Notes: generated from the sequence alone by a model not told the origin. 64,000 nucleotides of DNA from Pedobacter sp. ok626 (GCF_900100435.1 NZ_FNEX01000007.1:222645-286644), one strand, 5' to 3'. Shown: positions 44,206-54,008, numbered from the stretch's first letter. Numbers and translations: made by a program.

Positions 44206-45441
44206 TTGGATTTTAAAGATTTTAATTTTAACCCAGACTTATTAGAAGGGTTATTAGCAATGGGGTTCCGTAATGCAACCCCAATCCAGCAGCAAGCAAT
44301 CCCCCTTATTTTAGATAAGAAAGACTTGATTGCCTGCGCACAAACAGGAACCGGAAAAACAGGCGCCTACCTTTTACCAATCATGAATATGATTGCTGGC
44401 ACTGAGGAACGTCATAACAATACACTGATACTAGCCCCAACAAGGGAGCTTGCCCAGCAAATAGACTTGCAGGTAGAAGCACTCTCCTATTTTACCAATA
44501 TCAGTTCTTTAACTGTTTATGGTGGTGGAGACGGCATTGCCTACGAGCAGCAAAAACGATCGATGCGCGAAGGTGTAGACATCATTATTGCAACACCTGG
44601 TCGATTGATTTCTCACCTGTCTTCGGGTGTTTTGAAACTGGATCAGTTGCAACATCTGGTATTGGATGAGGCAGACAGAATGCTTGACATGGGCTTTTAT
44701 GATGACATTGTACGCATTGTAAGCTACTTACCACAAGTTAGGCAAACGGTAATGTTCTCGGCAACTATGCCTCCAAAAATCAGGAAGCTGGCTGCGACAT
44801 TACTAAATAATCCAGAACAGATAAGTCTTGCTATTTCCAAACCTGCTGAAGGAATATCGCAACAAGTATACATGGTTCATGATGAACAGAAGGTGCCTTT
44901 ATTGAGCAGTCTGTTAAAAACGGATGAATTTAAAAGCATCATTGTTTTTGCCTCAACTAAAGAGAAAGTAAAAAATCTGGGCAAGGTATTCAGAAATCTG
45001 GGACTTAAAACAGAAGCTTTTCACTCTGATCTGGGACAAAAAGAAAGAGAAAGCATTTTACTGAAGTTTAAAAACAGACAACTACCGATTCTTATTGGTA
45101 CCGATGTTTTGAGCCGCGGTATTGATGTGGAGGGTATTGACCTGGTGGTTAACTTTGATGTACCTCATGATGCAGAAGACTATGTACACCGTATTGGCCG
45201 TACTGCCAGAGCTGCAACCAAAGGCACTGCGATTACCTTGGTTAACAGCCGCGATAAACGCAAATTGGCTAGCATTGAAAAGCTGATCGAAAAGCAAATT
45301 GAAAGGATGCCTTTACCAGAACATTTGGGTGAAGCTCCAGCCGAAACACCTTTTGATCCATTAGCACCAAGACCTGACAAAAAACCGGGCACTGGTAAAC
45401 CAAAACGCAAATTCTGGAATAAGAAACCAAAAGCACAGTAA
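44206..45441 (+). CDS. DEAD-box RNA helicase (RhlE-like)
   Basis: This is a 411-residue protein from a TTG start (M-D-F-K-D-F-N-F). All core motifs are present: Q-motif T-P-I-Q-Q-Q-A-I-P, A-Q-T-G-T-G-K-T, P-T-R-E-L-A, V-L-D-E-A-D, F-S-A-T-M and H-R-I-G-R-T-A-R, with a basic C-terminal tail (K-P-K-R-K-F-W-N-K-K). It should remodel RNA in ribosome assembly or mRNA decay. No ATG fits the conserved N-terminus, so TTG is the likely start. It is a single gene 42 bp before rarA. Confidence 0.92.
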   Translation: MDFKDFNFNPDLLEGLLAMGFRNATPIQQQAIPLILDKKDLIACAQTGTGKTGAYLLPIMNMIAGTEERHNNTLILAPTRELAQQIDLQVEALSYFTNISSLTVYGGGDGIAYEQQKRSMREGVDIIIATPGRLISHLSSGVLKLDQLQHLVLDEADRMLDMGFYDDIVRIVSYLPQVRQTVMFSATMPPKIRKLAATLLNNPEQISLAISKPAEGISQQVYMVHDEQKVPLLSSLLKTDEFKSIIVFASTKEKVKNLGKVFRNLGLKTEAFHSDLGQKERESILLKFKNRQLPILIGTDVLSRGIDVEGIDLVVNFDVPHDAEDYVHRIGRTARAATKGTAITLVNSRDKRKLASIEKLIEKQIERMPLPEHLGEAPAETPFDPLAPRPDKKPGTGKPKRKFWNKKPKAQ

Positions 45442-45483
45442 ATACCAGGGAGGGATAACCGACATTTTTGTATCTTTACTTTT

Positions 45484-46764
45484 ATGCAAAATCTCCCTCC
45501 TTTAGCCGAACGTATGCGCCCACAGAATCTGGACGAATACGTTGGGCAAAAACATTTGGTTGGGCCTGATGCAGTATTAAGAAAGGCCATCCAAAGTGGA
45601 CAACTGCCCTCAATGATTTTTTGGGGGCCTCCAGGAGTAGGTAAAACAACACTTGCCTACATCATTTCGCAAACGCTAGACCGCCCTTTTTTTAACCTGA
45701 GTGCCATTAATTCGGGGGTTAAAGATATCAGGGATGTTATAGATCGGGCTGCTTTACTTAAAGACAGCTTGATGGGTTTACCCATCCTATTTATTGATGA
45801 GATTCACCGATTTAGTAAATCGCAACAGGATAGTTTATTAGGTGCGGTAGAACGTGGCCTTGTTACTTTAATTGGCGCGACTACAGAAAATCCATCTTTC
45901 GAAGTCATATCAGCACTCTTGTCCCGCTGTCAGGTTTACATTCTAAAAGCATTGGACGAGGATGAACTTGCCGGCCTATTGCAAACTGCTATCAAGCAAG
46001 ATATCCTGCTGAAGGATAAAAAAATCACCATTAAGGAGCATGAAGCCTTAATCCGTTTATCTGGTGGTGACGCCAGAAAATTACTCAACGTACTCGAAAT
46101 TGCCATTAATGGTATTGGTGGTAACAAAATAACGCTTACCAATGAAAATGTTTTGGCGCATGCCCAACAAAATCTGGCATTGTACGACAAAGCCGGGGAG
46201 CAGCATTACGACATCATTTCTGCTTTTATAAAATCGATAAGGGGTAGCGACCCCAATGGAGCCGTTTACTGGTTGGCTAGAATGATTGAAGGTGGTGAGG
46301 ACCCACTATTTATTGCCAGAAGGTTACTTATCCTTGCGTCTGAAGACATAGGTAATGCCAACCCTAATGCATTGCTATTAGCAAACAATTGCTTTCAGGC
46401 CGTTAATGTGATCGGCTTTCCTGAGTCCAGAATTATCCTTTCGCAAGCGGTTACTTACATGGCTTCTTCGGTAAAAAGCAATGCCGCCTATGAAGCTATA
46501 AATAAAGCTCAGGCATTGGTAAAACAAACCGGAAATTTACCAGTACCTCTACATATTCGGAATGCACCAACCAAACTTATGAAGAATATTGGTTATGGAA
46601 AAGACTATAAATACTCACATGGTTATGAAGGAAATTTTGCTGAGCAAGAGTACTTACCTGAAAAACTAAGTGGCACGAAGTTGTATGATCCCGGGAATAA
46701 CCCTGCAGAGGAAAAGTTAAGGGAGCAATTGAGAAAAAATTGGAAAAATAAATACAATTACTAA
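45484..46764 (+). CDS. rarA: Replication-associated recombination protein A (AAA+ ATPase)
   Basis: This is a 426-residue AAA+ protein of the RarA/MgsA/WRNIP1 family. It opens with L-A-E-R-M-R-P-Q-N-L-D-E-Y-V-G-Q, has Walker A G-P-P-G-V-G-K-T-T and Walker B L-F-I-D-E-I-H-R-F, sensor-1 G-A-T-T-E-N-P-S-F, and the C-terminal tetramerisation region (I-A-R-R-L-L-I-L-A-S-E-D-I-G). It acts at stalled replication forks and remodels DNA ends bound by SSB. The next gene starts 1 bp after the stop, but shares no obvious function. Confidence 0.94.
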   Translation: MQNLPPLAERMRPQNLDEYVGQKHLVGPDAVLRKAIQSGQLPSMIFWGPPGVGKTTLAYIISQTLDRPFFNLSAINSGVKDIRDVIDRAALLKDSLMGLPILFIDEIHRFSKSQQDSLLGAVERGLVTLIGATTENPSFEVISALLSRCQVYILKALDEDELAGLLQTAIKQDILLKDKKITIKEHEALIRLSGGDARKLLNVLEIAINGIGGNKITLTNENVLAHAQQNLALYDKAGEQHYDIISAFIKSIRGSDPNGAVYWLARMIEGGEDPLFIARRLLILASEDIGNANPNALLLANNCFQAVNVIGFPESRIILSQAVTYMASSVKSNAAYEAINKAQALVKQTGNLPVPLHIRNAPTKLMKNIGYGKDYKYSHGYEGNFAEQEYLPEKLSGTKLYDPGNNPAEEKLREQLRKNWKNKYNY

Positions 46765-46765
46765 T

Positions 46766-48241
46766 ATGCTTTCGACCTTTTTAAATCACCAGTGGAAAGC
46801 GTTTTGGCGCTCAAGAAACAAAGGCACAAGCATAGCCGCGCAGCTATTTCTAGGCTTTATATTCCTTTACCTGTTGGTAGTGGCCATCGCCATTGGTTTT
46901 TTAATGGAGCCGATCATTGGGAAGCTCTTACCTGGAAAAGATGTATTCTATGTTTTCAATGGTTTAATTCTTTACTATTTTGCTGTTGACTTTTTAATGC
47001 GGCTGCAATTACAAGAATTACCAACTTTGAGCATCACCCCCTATCTACATTTAAGGATTGCGAGGCAAAAGATTGTGAACTTTCTAAATATCAGATCGCT
47101 TTTTAGTGCCTTTAACATTTTACCCCTATTTATTTTTATTCCCTTTTGCTGCACTGCAATAGCTGAAGTATACGGTCCCTTTGTCGCGATAATGTACATT
47201 GTATCTATCATTTCACTATGTGCGTTTAATAATTTTACGGCCATGTACATTAAGCGCCTGACTACCCTAAGCGTAAAGACCATTATTGGGGTTGTGGTAG
47301 TAATCGCAGGTATGGCACTACTCGAATATTTTAAAGTTCTATCTATTACCCAGATATCTAACCGCATATTTAGCTTTATAGCTTTGCATCCTGCAGCGGC
47401 TTTTGCTTTTACAGTTGTTGCCTTGATCATGTATTTCATAAATGCCAAATATTTGCAGCGCAATATGTATACAGAGGAACTGAGTACATCGCAAGAAAAA
47501 AAAGTAAGTACTGCTTATCCTTTTCTGGACAGGTTTGGCGCAGTGGGTGTGCTAGCGGCATTGGAGCTTAAATTAATCCTTAGACATAAGAGAACGCGGT
47601 CGGCACTAATCATGAGCCTTTTATTCATGTTTTACGGCTTCATTTTTTATAAAAAATTGCTAATAGAGAAGGATGATATCAGGATGATGATTTTTGCCGC
47701 AGTATTTATAACCGGGAGTAGCATTAGTATTTACGGTCAGTTTATGTTTGGCTGGCAGGCGGCCCATTTTGACGGCTTAATGGTTAACAAAACCAACCTT
47801 AAGCACTTTATAAAGGCAAAATTTCTATTGTTTACAACTATATCTACTATAGTGGCTATAATTACCAGCTTCTATGGACTTATCAGTCCTAAGATTTTGT
47901 TCATACAGTTTGCGGCATACTGCTATAACATCGGCATAGGAACCGTTATTGTACTTTATTTTGCCACATGGAATTCTAAAGCTATTGATTTAAGTAAAGG
48001 CTCTACATTTAACTACCAAGGAGTTAGTGCCAGCCAGTTTATATTAATGATCCCTTATTTTTTAATCCCCTATGCTTTTTATTTACCTTTTGCATTAAAC
48101 GGACACCCTTATTGGGGTATTGCCTGCTTAGCCTTTTTTGGCCTCCTTGCACTTAGTACCCGCAGCTTTTGGGTTAATTTTCTGGCAAAAGAACTGAATA
48201 AAAGAAGATATAAAATTGCTGAAGGTTTTAGAGAACTTTAA
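46766..48241 (+). CDS. DUF5687 family ABC-type membrane protein
   Basis: This is a 491-residue inner-membrane protein with about ten to twelve hydrophobic segments and no enzymatic motif. It resembles DUF5687 proteins of Bacteroidota, the putative permease half of a two-gene ABC system; the ATP-binding gene follows 9 bp downstream. The lack of a solute-binding protein suggests an exporter. Substrate unknown. Confidence 0.78.
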   Translation: MLSTFLNHQWKAFWRSRNKGTSIAAQLFLGFIFLYLLVVAIAIGFLMEPIIGKLLPGKDVFYVFNGLILYYFAVDFLMRLQLQELPTLSITPYLHLRIARQKIVNFLNIRSLFSAFNILPLFIFIPFCCTAIAEVYGPFVAIMYIVSIISLCAFNNFTAMYIKRLTTLSVKTIIGVVVVIAGMALLEYFKVLSITQISNRIFSFIALHPAAAFAFTVVALIMYFINAKYLQRNMYTEELSTSQEKKVSTAYPFLDRFGAVGVLAALELKLILRHKRTRSALIMSLLFMFYGFIFYKKLLIEKDDIRMMIFAAVFITGSSISIYGQFMFGWQAAHFDGLMVNKTNLKHFIKAKFLLFTTISTIVAIITSFYGLISPKILFIQFAAYCYNIGIGTVIVLYFATWNSKAIDLSKGSTFNYQGVSASQFILMIPYFLIPYAFYLPFALNGHPYWGIACLAFFGLLALSTRSFWVNFLAKELNKRRYKIAEGFREL

Positions 48242-48250
48242 AGAATAATC

Positions 48251-48949
48251 ATGATTTTAGAAATTACAGACTTAAAGAAGGTATATGGCAACAAAACTGT
48301 TGTTAACATTGATGATCTAAAAATCAATGCCGGAGAAACCATTGGCCTTGTTGGCAATAATGGCGCGGGAAAAACAACCCTCTTCAGGATTGTACTCGAT
48401 CTGATTCGTCCCAATCAGGGAGAAGTACGCTCGAAGGGCAAAAATGTAGCTGCCAATGATGAATGGAAGAAATATACTGCTTCTTATCTGGACGAAGGTT
48501 TCTTAATAGATTACCTAACAGCCGAAGAGTATTTTATATTTATTGGAAGTCTACATCATTTTAGTCCTGCACATGTAATGGATTATCTAAAGCAATATGA
48601 AGAATTCTTTAATGGCGAGGTTTTAAATAAAGGGAAATACATCAGGGATTTTTCTAAAGGAAACCAAAACAAAATTGGTATTGCTGCCGCATTGATGCAA
48701 AAACCAGAATTATTGATATTAGACGAACCTTTCGCAAATCTTGACCCTACAACGCAGATCAGGCTTAAAACACTAATTAAATCATTAAAAAATGAACATG
48801 CGCTAACTACCTTAATTTCTAGTCACGATTTAAACCATGTTACGGATGTTTGCGACAGAATCATATTATTAGAAAAAGGTATAATTATCAAAGATTTCAA
48901 TAAGGACGAAAACACTTTAAAGGAACTAGAAGAATACTTTTCTGAATAA
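48251..48949 (+). CDS. ABC transporter ATP-binding protein
   Basis: This is a 232-residue nucleotide-binding domain. Walker A is G-N-N-G-A-G-K-T-T, Walker B L-L-I-L-D-E-P-F-A-N-L-D-P, and the H-loop S-S-H-D-L. The signature loop reads F-S-K-G-N-Q-N-K rather than L-S-G-G-Q, a substitution seen in exporter-type ATPases of this kind. It surely pairs with the DUF5687 permease just upstream, forming a minimal exporter. Cargo unknown. Confidence 0.9.
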   Translation: MILEITDLKKVYGNKTVVNIDDLKINAGETIGLVGNNGAGKTTLFRIVLDLIRPNQGEVRSKGKNVAANDEWKKYTASYLDEGFLIDYLTAEEYFIFIGSLHHFSPAHVMDYLKQYEEFFNGEVLNKGKYIRDFSKGNQNKIGIAAALMQKPELLILDEPFANLDPTTQIRLKTLIKSLKNEHALTTLISSHDLNHVTDVCDRIILLEKGIIIKDFNKDENTLKELEEYFSE

Positions 48950-49118
48950 GCACCACACTGTATAGAATTATAGTCACATTAAAGTTACTTCCCTATATTT
49001 TATACATCACCCCCCTCTTTCTCGCTAGTTTTTTAAGGATCTAAGAACATTTATTCTGGAAACATTAAAACTTGGCATTAGGTTTGACTTACGGTTGTCC
49101 TAAACAAATGATAACATT

Positions 49119-49799
49119 ATGGTGACTTCAAAATTTAAAATAGCAACACTAAGTATCGCTCTAGCCATCGGTTCAATGGCCTTTCAAGGATGCGATAGCT
49201 TAACAAAAACACAAAAAGGAGCAGGTATAGGTGCTGCCGCAGGCGGTGTTCTTGGTGCTATTATTGGTAAAAAAGCTGGTAATACAGCCGTAGGTGCAAT
49301 TATTGGTGCAGCTGTTGGTGGTACTGCAGGTGGTTTTATCGGTAAAAGAATGGATAAACAAGCCGCTGAAATACAAAATGCTATCCCTAATGCTGAAGTA
49401 ATTCGTGAAGGCGAAGGTATCATTGTTAAATTTGATAGCGGTATCTTATTTGGTTTCGATAAATCAGATTTAACTGCACAAGCTAAAACAAATGTTAAAT
49501 CTTTAGCGAATTCATTAAACCAATATCCAGGAACAGACATTAAAGTAATTGGCCATACCGATAATAAAGGTACTGAGGCTTATAACATGGCGCTATCTGA
49601 AAGAAGAGCTGCAGCTGTTAAGGCTTATGCAGTTTCTCAAGGTGTACCGTCATCACGTTTGATCACTTTAGGTAAAGGATTTTCTGAGCCAATTGCTGAC
49701 AACACAACTGAAGCTGGAAGAGCTGCAAACCGTAGAGTTGAGGTTGTAATCGTTGCCAACGATCAACTGAAAAAAGAAGCTCAAACACAAGGAAAATAA
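49119..49799 (+). CDS. OmpA family lipoprotein with glycine zipper
   Basis: This is a 226-residue protein. A signal with a lipobox-like end (M-A-F-Q-G-C, Cys25) is followed by a glycine-zipper region (about 34-76; G-A-G-I-G-A-A-A-G-G-V-L-G-A, and G-N-T-A-V-G-A-I-I-G) and an OmpA C-terminal domain (about 100-215) with G-H-T-D-N-K-G and N-R-R-V-E-V. It is expected to be anchored in the outer membrane and to bind peptidoglycan diaminopimelate, like YiaD or Pal. It is monocistronic with a terminator. Confidence 0.9.
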   Translation: MVTSKFKIATLSIALAIGSMAFQGCDSLTKTQKGAGIGAAAGGVLGAIIGKKAGNTAVGAIIGAAVGGTAGGFIGKRMDKQAAEIQNAIPNAEVIREGEGIIVKFDSGILFGFDKSDLTAQAKTNVKSLANSLNQYPGTDIKVIGHTDNKGTEAYNMALSERRAAAVKAYAVSQGVPSSRLITLGKGFSEPIADNTTEAGRAANRRVEVVIVANDQLKKEAQTQGK

Positions 49800-49829
49800 T
49801 CAAAACATTCACATCTACCTATTAAAACG

Positions 49830-49861
49830 AAAACCCGTTGTACATTGTACTTCGGGTTTTT
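49830..49861 (+). terminator. Terminator after the OmpA-family gene
   Basis: AAACCCG and CGGGTTT pair across a 15-base loop that contains GTAC twice and can close further, followed by TTTTT. It starts 31 bp after the stop codon. Confidence 0.8.
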
Positions 49862-49891
49862 CATTTTTAAACGTTTTTATTATTAAGGATT

Positions 49892-50236
49892 CTATTCGTA
49901 GATATCTTCGAAATAATGGATAGCCAGTGATTTAAGCAACAACTCCTGCTCCATCATCGCAAAAGATGGAACCGGTTTTATTAATTTCCAATGTGGCCAG
50001 CCATCCTGATCCAGACCCTCCAGTTCGTAGAATCCCATTTCACTTAACAAGCGACAGGTAGCGATATGCATCAATTCCTCTTTTTGGCGCTTACTGTATT
50101 TGCCAGGACCTTTACCAAGTTCCTGTACTCCAATCAAAAACAGCATCACCTTCAAATCCGGAATATCAGAATCAAACTCCTTCGCTATTCTTTCTTGCAA
50201 AATTTTCCATTTTGCATGTGTTTCTGCAGGCTTCAT
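49892..50236 (-). CDS. Conserved-looking hypothetical protein, 114 aa
   Basis: The frame is open up to 50251, but the ATG at 50236 (M-K-P-A-E-T-H-A-K-W) gives the more natural start. The protein is small, soluble and mostly helical, with I-P-D-L-K-V-M-L-F-L-I-G-V-Q-E-L-G in the middle and a C-terminal hydrophobic helix L-L-L-K-S-L-A-I. It has no motif I can assign. It lies between the OmpA terminator and the divergent oxidoreductase gene. Likely a genuine gene of unknown function. Confidence 0.6.
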   Translation of the reverse strand: MKPAETHAKWKILQERIAKEFDSDIPDLKVMLFLIGVQELGKGPGKYSKRQKEELMHIATCRLLSEMGFYELEGLDQDGWPHWKLIKPVPSFAMMEQELLLKSLAIHYFEDIYE

Positions 50237-50364
50237 AATACAAAGATACAATTAGCCTCCCAGCTTTATTACAATAAACTTTGGCTAATAGTAAAGTGAT
50301 TTAACTAAATTTAGCACACAATAGATTACATAAACCTTAACAATCATCAAACAAAATTTTTCGA

Positions 50365-51378
50365 ATGAATACAGAAATTGTAACTGGTATAATGGCTTTT
50401 GGAATGTCCGGAAAAGTTTTCCATGCCCCTTTTATAGATAAACATCCCGGATTTAAACTACATGCAGTAACCGAACGTAACCAAAAAAATGCAGCTTCTA
50501 TTTACCCAGGAATCATTAGCTACAATACCATTGATGACCTGATTGCAGATGATAAAATTGACCTTATTATTATAAACACCCCCAACTACACGCATTTTGA
50601 TTACGCTAAAAAGTCTTTAAAAGCGGATAAGCATATTTTGGTTGAAAAACCATTCACTGCTACCTCGACAGAAGCTAAAGAAATATTTGAACTGGCTAAA
50701 AGTGTGGGGAAGCAGGTATTTGTTTACCAAAACAGAAGATGGGATAGTGATTTTAGTTCGGTACGTGAGGTAATTGAAAGCGGGCAACTCGGAAAACTAA
50801 ATGAAGTACATTTTAGGTTTGACCGTTATCGTGCTGATATCGGTCCGAAAACATTTAAAGAACAGCCTATTGCCGCTAGTGGATTAATATACGATCTGGG
50901 GCCTCATTTGCTGGATCAGGCAATCAGCCTATTCGGAAAGCCGGATTCGTATCATAAAATACTGGGTGAAAACCGCAAAAACACTAAGGTGAATGATTAT
51001 TTCTCCATTCATTTGAGCTATCCAAACAGTGTCAATGTTTTTGTACACGCTAATCTATTGGTGGCTGATCCCTTGCCTGCATTTGTATTACATGGAAGTC
51101 ATGGCTCCTTTATAAAGGATCGCTCCGATGTACAGGAAGAGCAATTATTGCAAGGCATGAAGCTTAATGATCCTATTTATGGGGTTGAACTTCCTGGAAG
51201 AGCAGGTAAACTCACGCTGATAGATGAACATGGTAATAAAATTCAACATTTAATCCCCTCCCTAAAAGGAGATTACATTCCGTTATTTGAGGCCATATAT
51301 CAAAACATCACAAACCAGGTTGCCTATCCAATAACAGAAGAACAAATCATTACACAACTGGAAATCCTCGAATCATAG
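50365..51378 (+). CDS. Gfo/Idh/MocA family oxidoreductase
   Basis: This is a 337-residue protein. The N-terminal Rossmann domain starts with G-I-M-A-F-G-M-S-G-K-V-F-H-A-P-F, typical of the YdgJ/YvaA-like branch. E-K-P-F-T-A-T at about 94-100 is the family's catalytic E-K-P motif. The C-terminal half is the Gfo/Idh alpha/beta domain. It probably oxidises a sugar or polyol with NAD(P); the substrate is not indicated by context. The stop is 3 bp before the M90 peptidase gene. Confidence 0.88.
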   Translation: MNTEIVTGIMAFGMSGKVFHAPFIDKHPGFKLHAVTERNQKNAASIYPGIISYNTIDDLIADDKIDLIIINTPNYTHFDYAKKSLKADKHILVEKPFTATSTEAKEIFELAKSVGKQVFVYQNRRWDSDFSSVREVIESGQLGKLNEVHFRFDRYRADIGPKTFKEQPIAASGLIYDLGPHLLDQAISLFGKPDSYHKILGENRKNTKVNDYFSIHLSYPNSVNVFVHANLLVADPLPAFVLHGSHGSFIKDRSDVQEEQLLQGMKLNDPIYGVELPGRAGKLTLIDEHGNKIQHLIPSLKGDYIPLFEAIYQNITNQVAYPITEEQIITQLEILES

Positions 51379-51381
51379 GCT

Positions 51382-52164
51382 ATGAACACGATCCTCTTCT
51401 TCCTAATCCCGTTGTTTATTATTGTTGTTTACCTTATTCTTAGGGGCAATCCCTTTAAATCGAAATCTATTTCAACGCTTAGCGAAGCAGAACTTGATCA
51501 GCTTTCAAAGCATGTACATTTTTACCAACAGCTGAGTGTAGAAGATAAAAGGAAATTTGAAGGTAAAATAGCCGCGTTTTTAAGCTACGTACGGATAGAG
51601 GGGATAGATATCGAGGTAAATCCATTAGACAGGGTATTGGTTGCATCTAGCGCCATTATTCCCGTGTTTGGATTTGAAGACTGGAAATATAAGAATCTAT
51701 CCAGCGTGCTGTTGTACCCAGACACATTTAATAAAGACTTTCAATTTGAAGGTGGGGAAAGAAATATCCTTGGGATGGTTGGTGAGGGCTACATGAACGG
51801 TCAGATGATATTATCACGTTCGGCATTATTACATGGTTTTTCGAACGCTGCTGACAAAGAAAATACTGCTGTTCATGAGTTTGTTCACCTACTCGATAAG
51901 TCTGATGGTGCAACAGATGGCGTACCAGAGAACCTGATGAAACATGAATACACCGTACCATGGGTAAAAATGATTCATCAGGAAATGCAACAAATAGAAC
52001 AAGGCAAATCGGATATTAACCCTTATGCCATTACGAATGAAGCGGAATTTTTTGCTGTAGTATCTGAATACTTCTTCGAAAACCCAAAGCGTTTAAAAGA
52101 AAAACATCCAGAATTATATCAGATCTTATCGGATATTTTTTTACAGGATCTTGCCAGTAAATAG
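51382..52164 (+). CDS. M90 family zinc peptidase (MtfA-like)
   Basis: This is a 260-residue protein with an N-terminal membrane segment (about 3-20), unlike soluble E. coli MtfA. The zinc motif H-E-F-V-H-L-L-D is followed by E-F-F-A-V-V-S-E-Y-F-F, giving the third ligand region of the glucose-regulated metallopeptidase family. In E. coli MtfA titrates the Mlc repressor; that role is not assured here. It follows the oxidoreductase gene with a 3-bp gap. Confidence 0.86.
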   Translation: MNTILFFLIPLFIIVVYLILRGNPFKSKSISTLSEAELDQLSKHVHFYQQLSVEDKRKFEGKIAAFLSYVRIEGIDIEVNPLDRVLVASSAIIPVFGFEDWKYKNLSSVLLYPDTFNKDFQFEGGERNILGMVGEGYMNGQMILSRSALLHGFSNAADKENTAVHEFVHLLDKSDGATDGVPENLMKHEYTVPWVKMIHQEMQQIEQGKSDINPYAITNEAEFFAVVSEYFFENPKRLKEKHPELYQILSDIFLQDLASK

Positions 52165-52169
52165 CCTTT

Positions 52170-53159
52170 TTAAAGGCTTCCTAATAATGCAACAATAAAC
52201 TCTGTAGGGATTTCGATATGGGGAATATGGCCACAGCCATCAAATTCAATTATTTTAGCCCCGGGTATTTTAGCAGCAGTTTGCTTTCCTAAAAACTTGT
52301 ATTGCCCATATAAAACCTGTTGATCAGGGCTAAGCAATCCTTTCCCTACGATTGTTTTGTCTTGTTTACCGATAAACAAAACAGTTGGCACTCTTACATT
52401 TATAAACTCGTGTACAACTGGCTGCTCATAAATCATGGTATAAGTCATTGCGGCAACCTTTGCCCATCTTGGAAAATCAGCACCATTGGTCACTCCCGCA
52501 GCTACACGCACCAGTTCTTCATATTCAGGCTTCCAAATGGTAAAATAAGAGCTTTGATAGTATTTCTTAATGCTTTCGGCTGTAGCTTTCAGCTCGGTTG
52601 CATACTGTTGATCAGTGTTCACATATGGAACAAAAAGACGATAATCCTCAAGCCCTATAGGGTTTTCAAGCAACAACTTTTCTGTTTGCGCTGGATACAT
52701 CAGCGCAAAACGAGTGGCTAACATTCCACCCATCGAATGTCCCAGCACACTTGCTTTCTGGATCCCCAAGGCATCTAGCAAAGCCTTATTCCAGGCTGCC
52801 ATTTGATGAAAACTATAATGAATGAAGGGTTTGGACGATTTACCAAAACCAATCTGATCTGGAACGATCACTCTAAATCCTCTACTGGTTAAGGCTTTAA
52901 TCACTTCAGTCCAATAGTAGCCCCCAAAGTTTTTACCATGAAAAAGCATCACTGTCCTGCCATTTGCCATTTGTGTAGGTGCAACATCCATATAGGCCAT
53001 GCGTACATCCAGTCCTTCTACCGCTATAGGGAAATACTTTACAGGATAAGCGTATTTAACATTCTCTAAAGTGATGGATAAAGTATCTGTTTTTTGAGCC
53101 TGAGCCACCACAGCCGAGCTGCAGAGGATAAGTAGAGATAAGGTTATTCTTTTTAACAT
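52170..53159 (-). CDS. Exported alpha/beta hydrolase
   Basis: The ATG at 53159 gives 329 residues starting with a signal peptide (L-K-R-I-T-L-S-L-L-I-L-C to V-V-A-Q-A-Q). A longer frame to 53231 would hide it. The alpha/beta-hydrolase fold shows H-G-K-N-F-G-G-Y as oxyanion region, nucleophile G-H-S-M-G-G and a C-terminal G-C-G-H-I-P-H histidine. The substrate is unknown; esterase or lactonase activity in the periplasm is plausible. It is convergent with the M90 gene (5-bp gap). Confidence 0.87.
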   Translation of the reverse strand: MLKRITLSLLILCSSAVVAQAQKTDTLSITLENVKYAYPVKYFPIAVEGLDVRMAYMDVAPTQMANGRTVMLFHGKNFGGYYWTEVIKALTSRGFRVIVPDQIGFGKSSKPFIHYSFHQMAAWNKALLDALGIQKASVLGHSMGGMLATRFALMYPAQTEKLLLENPIGLEDYRLFVPYVNTDQQYATELKATAESIKKYYQSSYFTIWKPEYEELVRVAAGVTNGADFPRWAKVAAMTYTMIYEQPVVHEFINVRVPTVLFIGKQDKTIVGKGLLSPDQQVLYGQYKFLGKQTAAKIPGAKIIEFDGCGHIPHIEIPTEFIVALLGSL

Positions 53160-53345
53160 AGGTAGTTTTTCTATCAAAAATAATTCAGTGAAAGGCCTAA
53201 ACTTAAGCATTATTTCTTTTTTACTTAACAAGAAACGTAAAGGTTACATATTTCCCCAATGGGATTGGTATCTTTATTTAGGTGGATCACGACGTTAAAT
53301 TTTACTATTGCCAAAAAATCCTTTAATTTACATCGGGATAACAGC

Positions 53346-53927
53346 ATGACTAATTATAGTGACTTTACGGATACAGAGCTGGCAAACTTACTGAAGTCTG
53401 GTAACCGTTCGGCTTTTGCTGAGATTTACCATCGGTATAAGTTTGTACTACATCATCATGCCTGGAACAAAACCCGCAATAAAGAAGAGGCGCAGGACAC
53501 CTTACAAGATGTTTTCGCAAGCCTTTGGGCTCGTCGGGAGACGCTCAACATTGGCAACAATCTTTCTGGTTATTTATATAGTTGCGTCCGCAATCAAATT
53601 TTAAACACAATTGCACATCGGCAGGTTCAAACCAAATATATTGATTCTATAAAAGCCTTTTCAGATACACAACCAGTAATCACGGATCATAGGGTGAGGG
53701 AAAGCATGCTTAGAGCCCGCATTGAAAAGGAAATATCGGCTTTGCCCCCAAGAATGAGAGAAGTATTTGAGCTTAGCCGCAAACACTACCTCAGTCACAA
53801 AGAAATTGCTGAAGTGATGGGTACCTCAGAGCAAACTGTCAAAAAACAAATGACCAATGCGCTTAAAATTCTACGTAACAGAATGGGCCTGTTTACCTGG
53901 ATTATGTTCTGCTTATTAAAAAGCTAA
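53346..53927 (+). CDS. ECF RNA polymerase sigma factor (Bacteroidota family)
   Basis: I start at ATG 53346 (M-T-N-Y-S-D-F), giving 193 residues; the open frame to 53259 carries no support. Region 2 spans about 20-90 and region 4 about 125-185, with L-P-P-R-M-R-E-V-F-E-L-S-R and the H-K-E-I-A-E-V-M-G-T-S-E-Q-T-V-K-K-Q helix-turn-helix. This type normally stands directly before a FecR anti-sigma gene and a SusC/SusD pair. Here two ABC genes intervene before FecR at 57307. A TATCTTTA at 53269-53276 resembles a -7 box. Confidence 0.92.
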   Translation: MTNYSDFTDTELANLLKSGNRSAFAEIYHRYKFVLHHHAWNKTRNKEEAQDTLQDVFASLWARRETLNIGNNLSGYLYSCVRNQILNTIAHRQVQTKYIDSIKAFSDTQPVITDHRVRESMLRARIEKEISALPPRMREVFELSRKHYLSHKEIAEVMGTSEQTVKKQMTNALKILRNRMGLFTWIMFCLLKS

Positions 53928-53944
53928 TATTTTTTCATTTCTAA

Positions 53945-53975
53945 ATACCTCCTGCTTAAGCCTATCCTGTCTTAC
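53945..53975 (+). promoter_or_regulatory. Repeated regulatory motif, copy 1 (after sigma gene)
   Basis: ATACCTCCT at 53945-53953 and CCTGTCTTAC at 53966-53975 are spaced by 12 bases. The same two words, spaced by 13, recur at 57249-57280 between the permease fusion and fecR. This copy lies 17 bp after the sigma stop and 33 bp before the GldA-like GTG start. It may be a promoter used by the ECF sigma factor. Confidence 0.6.
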
Positions 53976-54008
53976 TCTTACTAGACAATTAACTAAACAT
54001 TTAAGCAG

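Noticed and set aside
50304..50313. CTAAATTTAG palindrome before the oxidoreductase gene as another BlaI operator
   Set aside because: The arms touch with no 2-base centre and the flanking bases differ from the two identical copies; expected by chance in AT-rich DNA.
53160..53231. 24-codon extension of the alpha/beta hydrolase
   Set aside because: It would hide the signal peptide that starts at ATG 53159.
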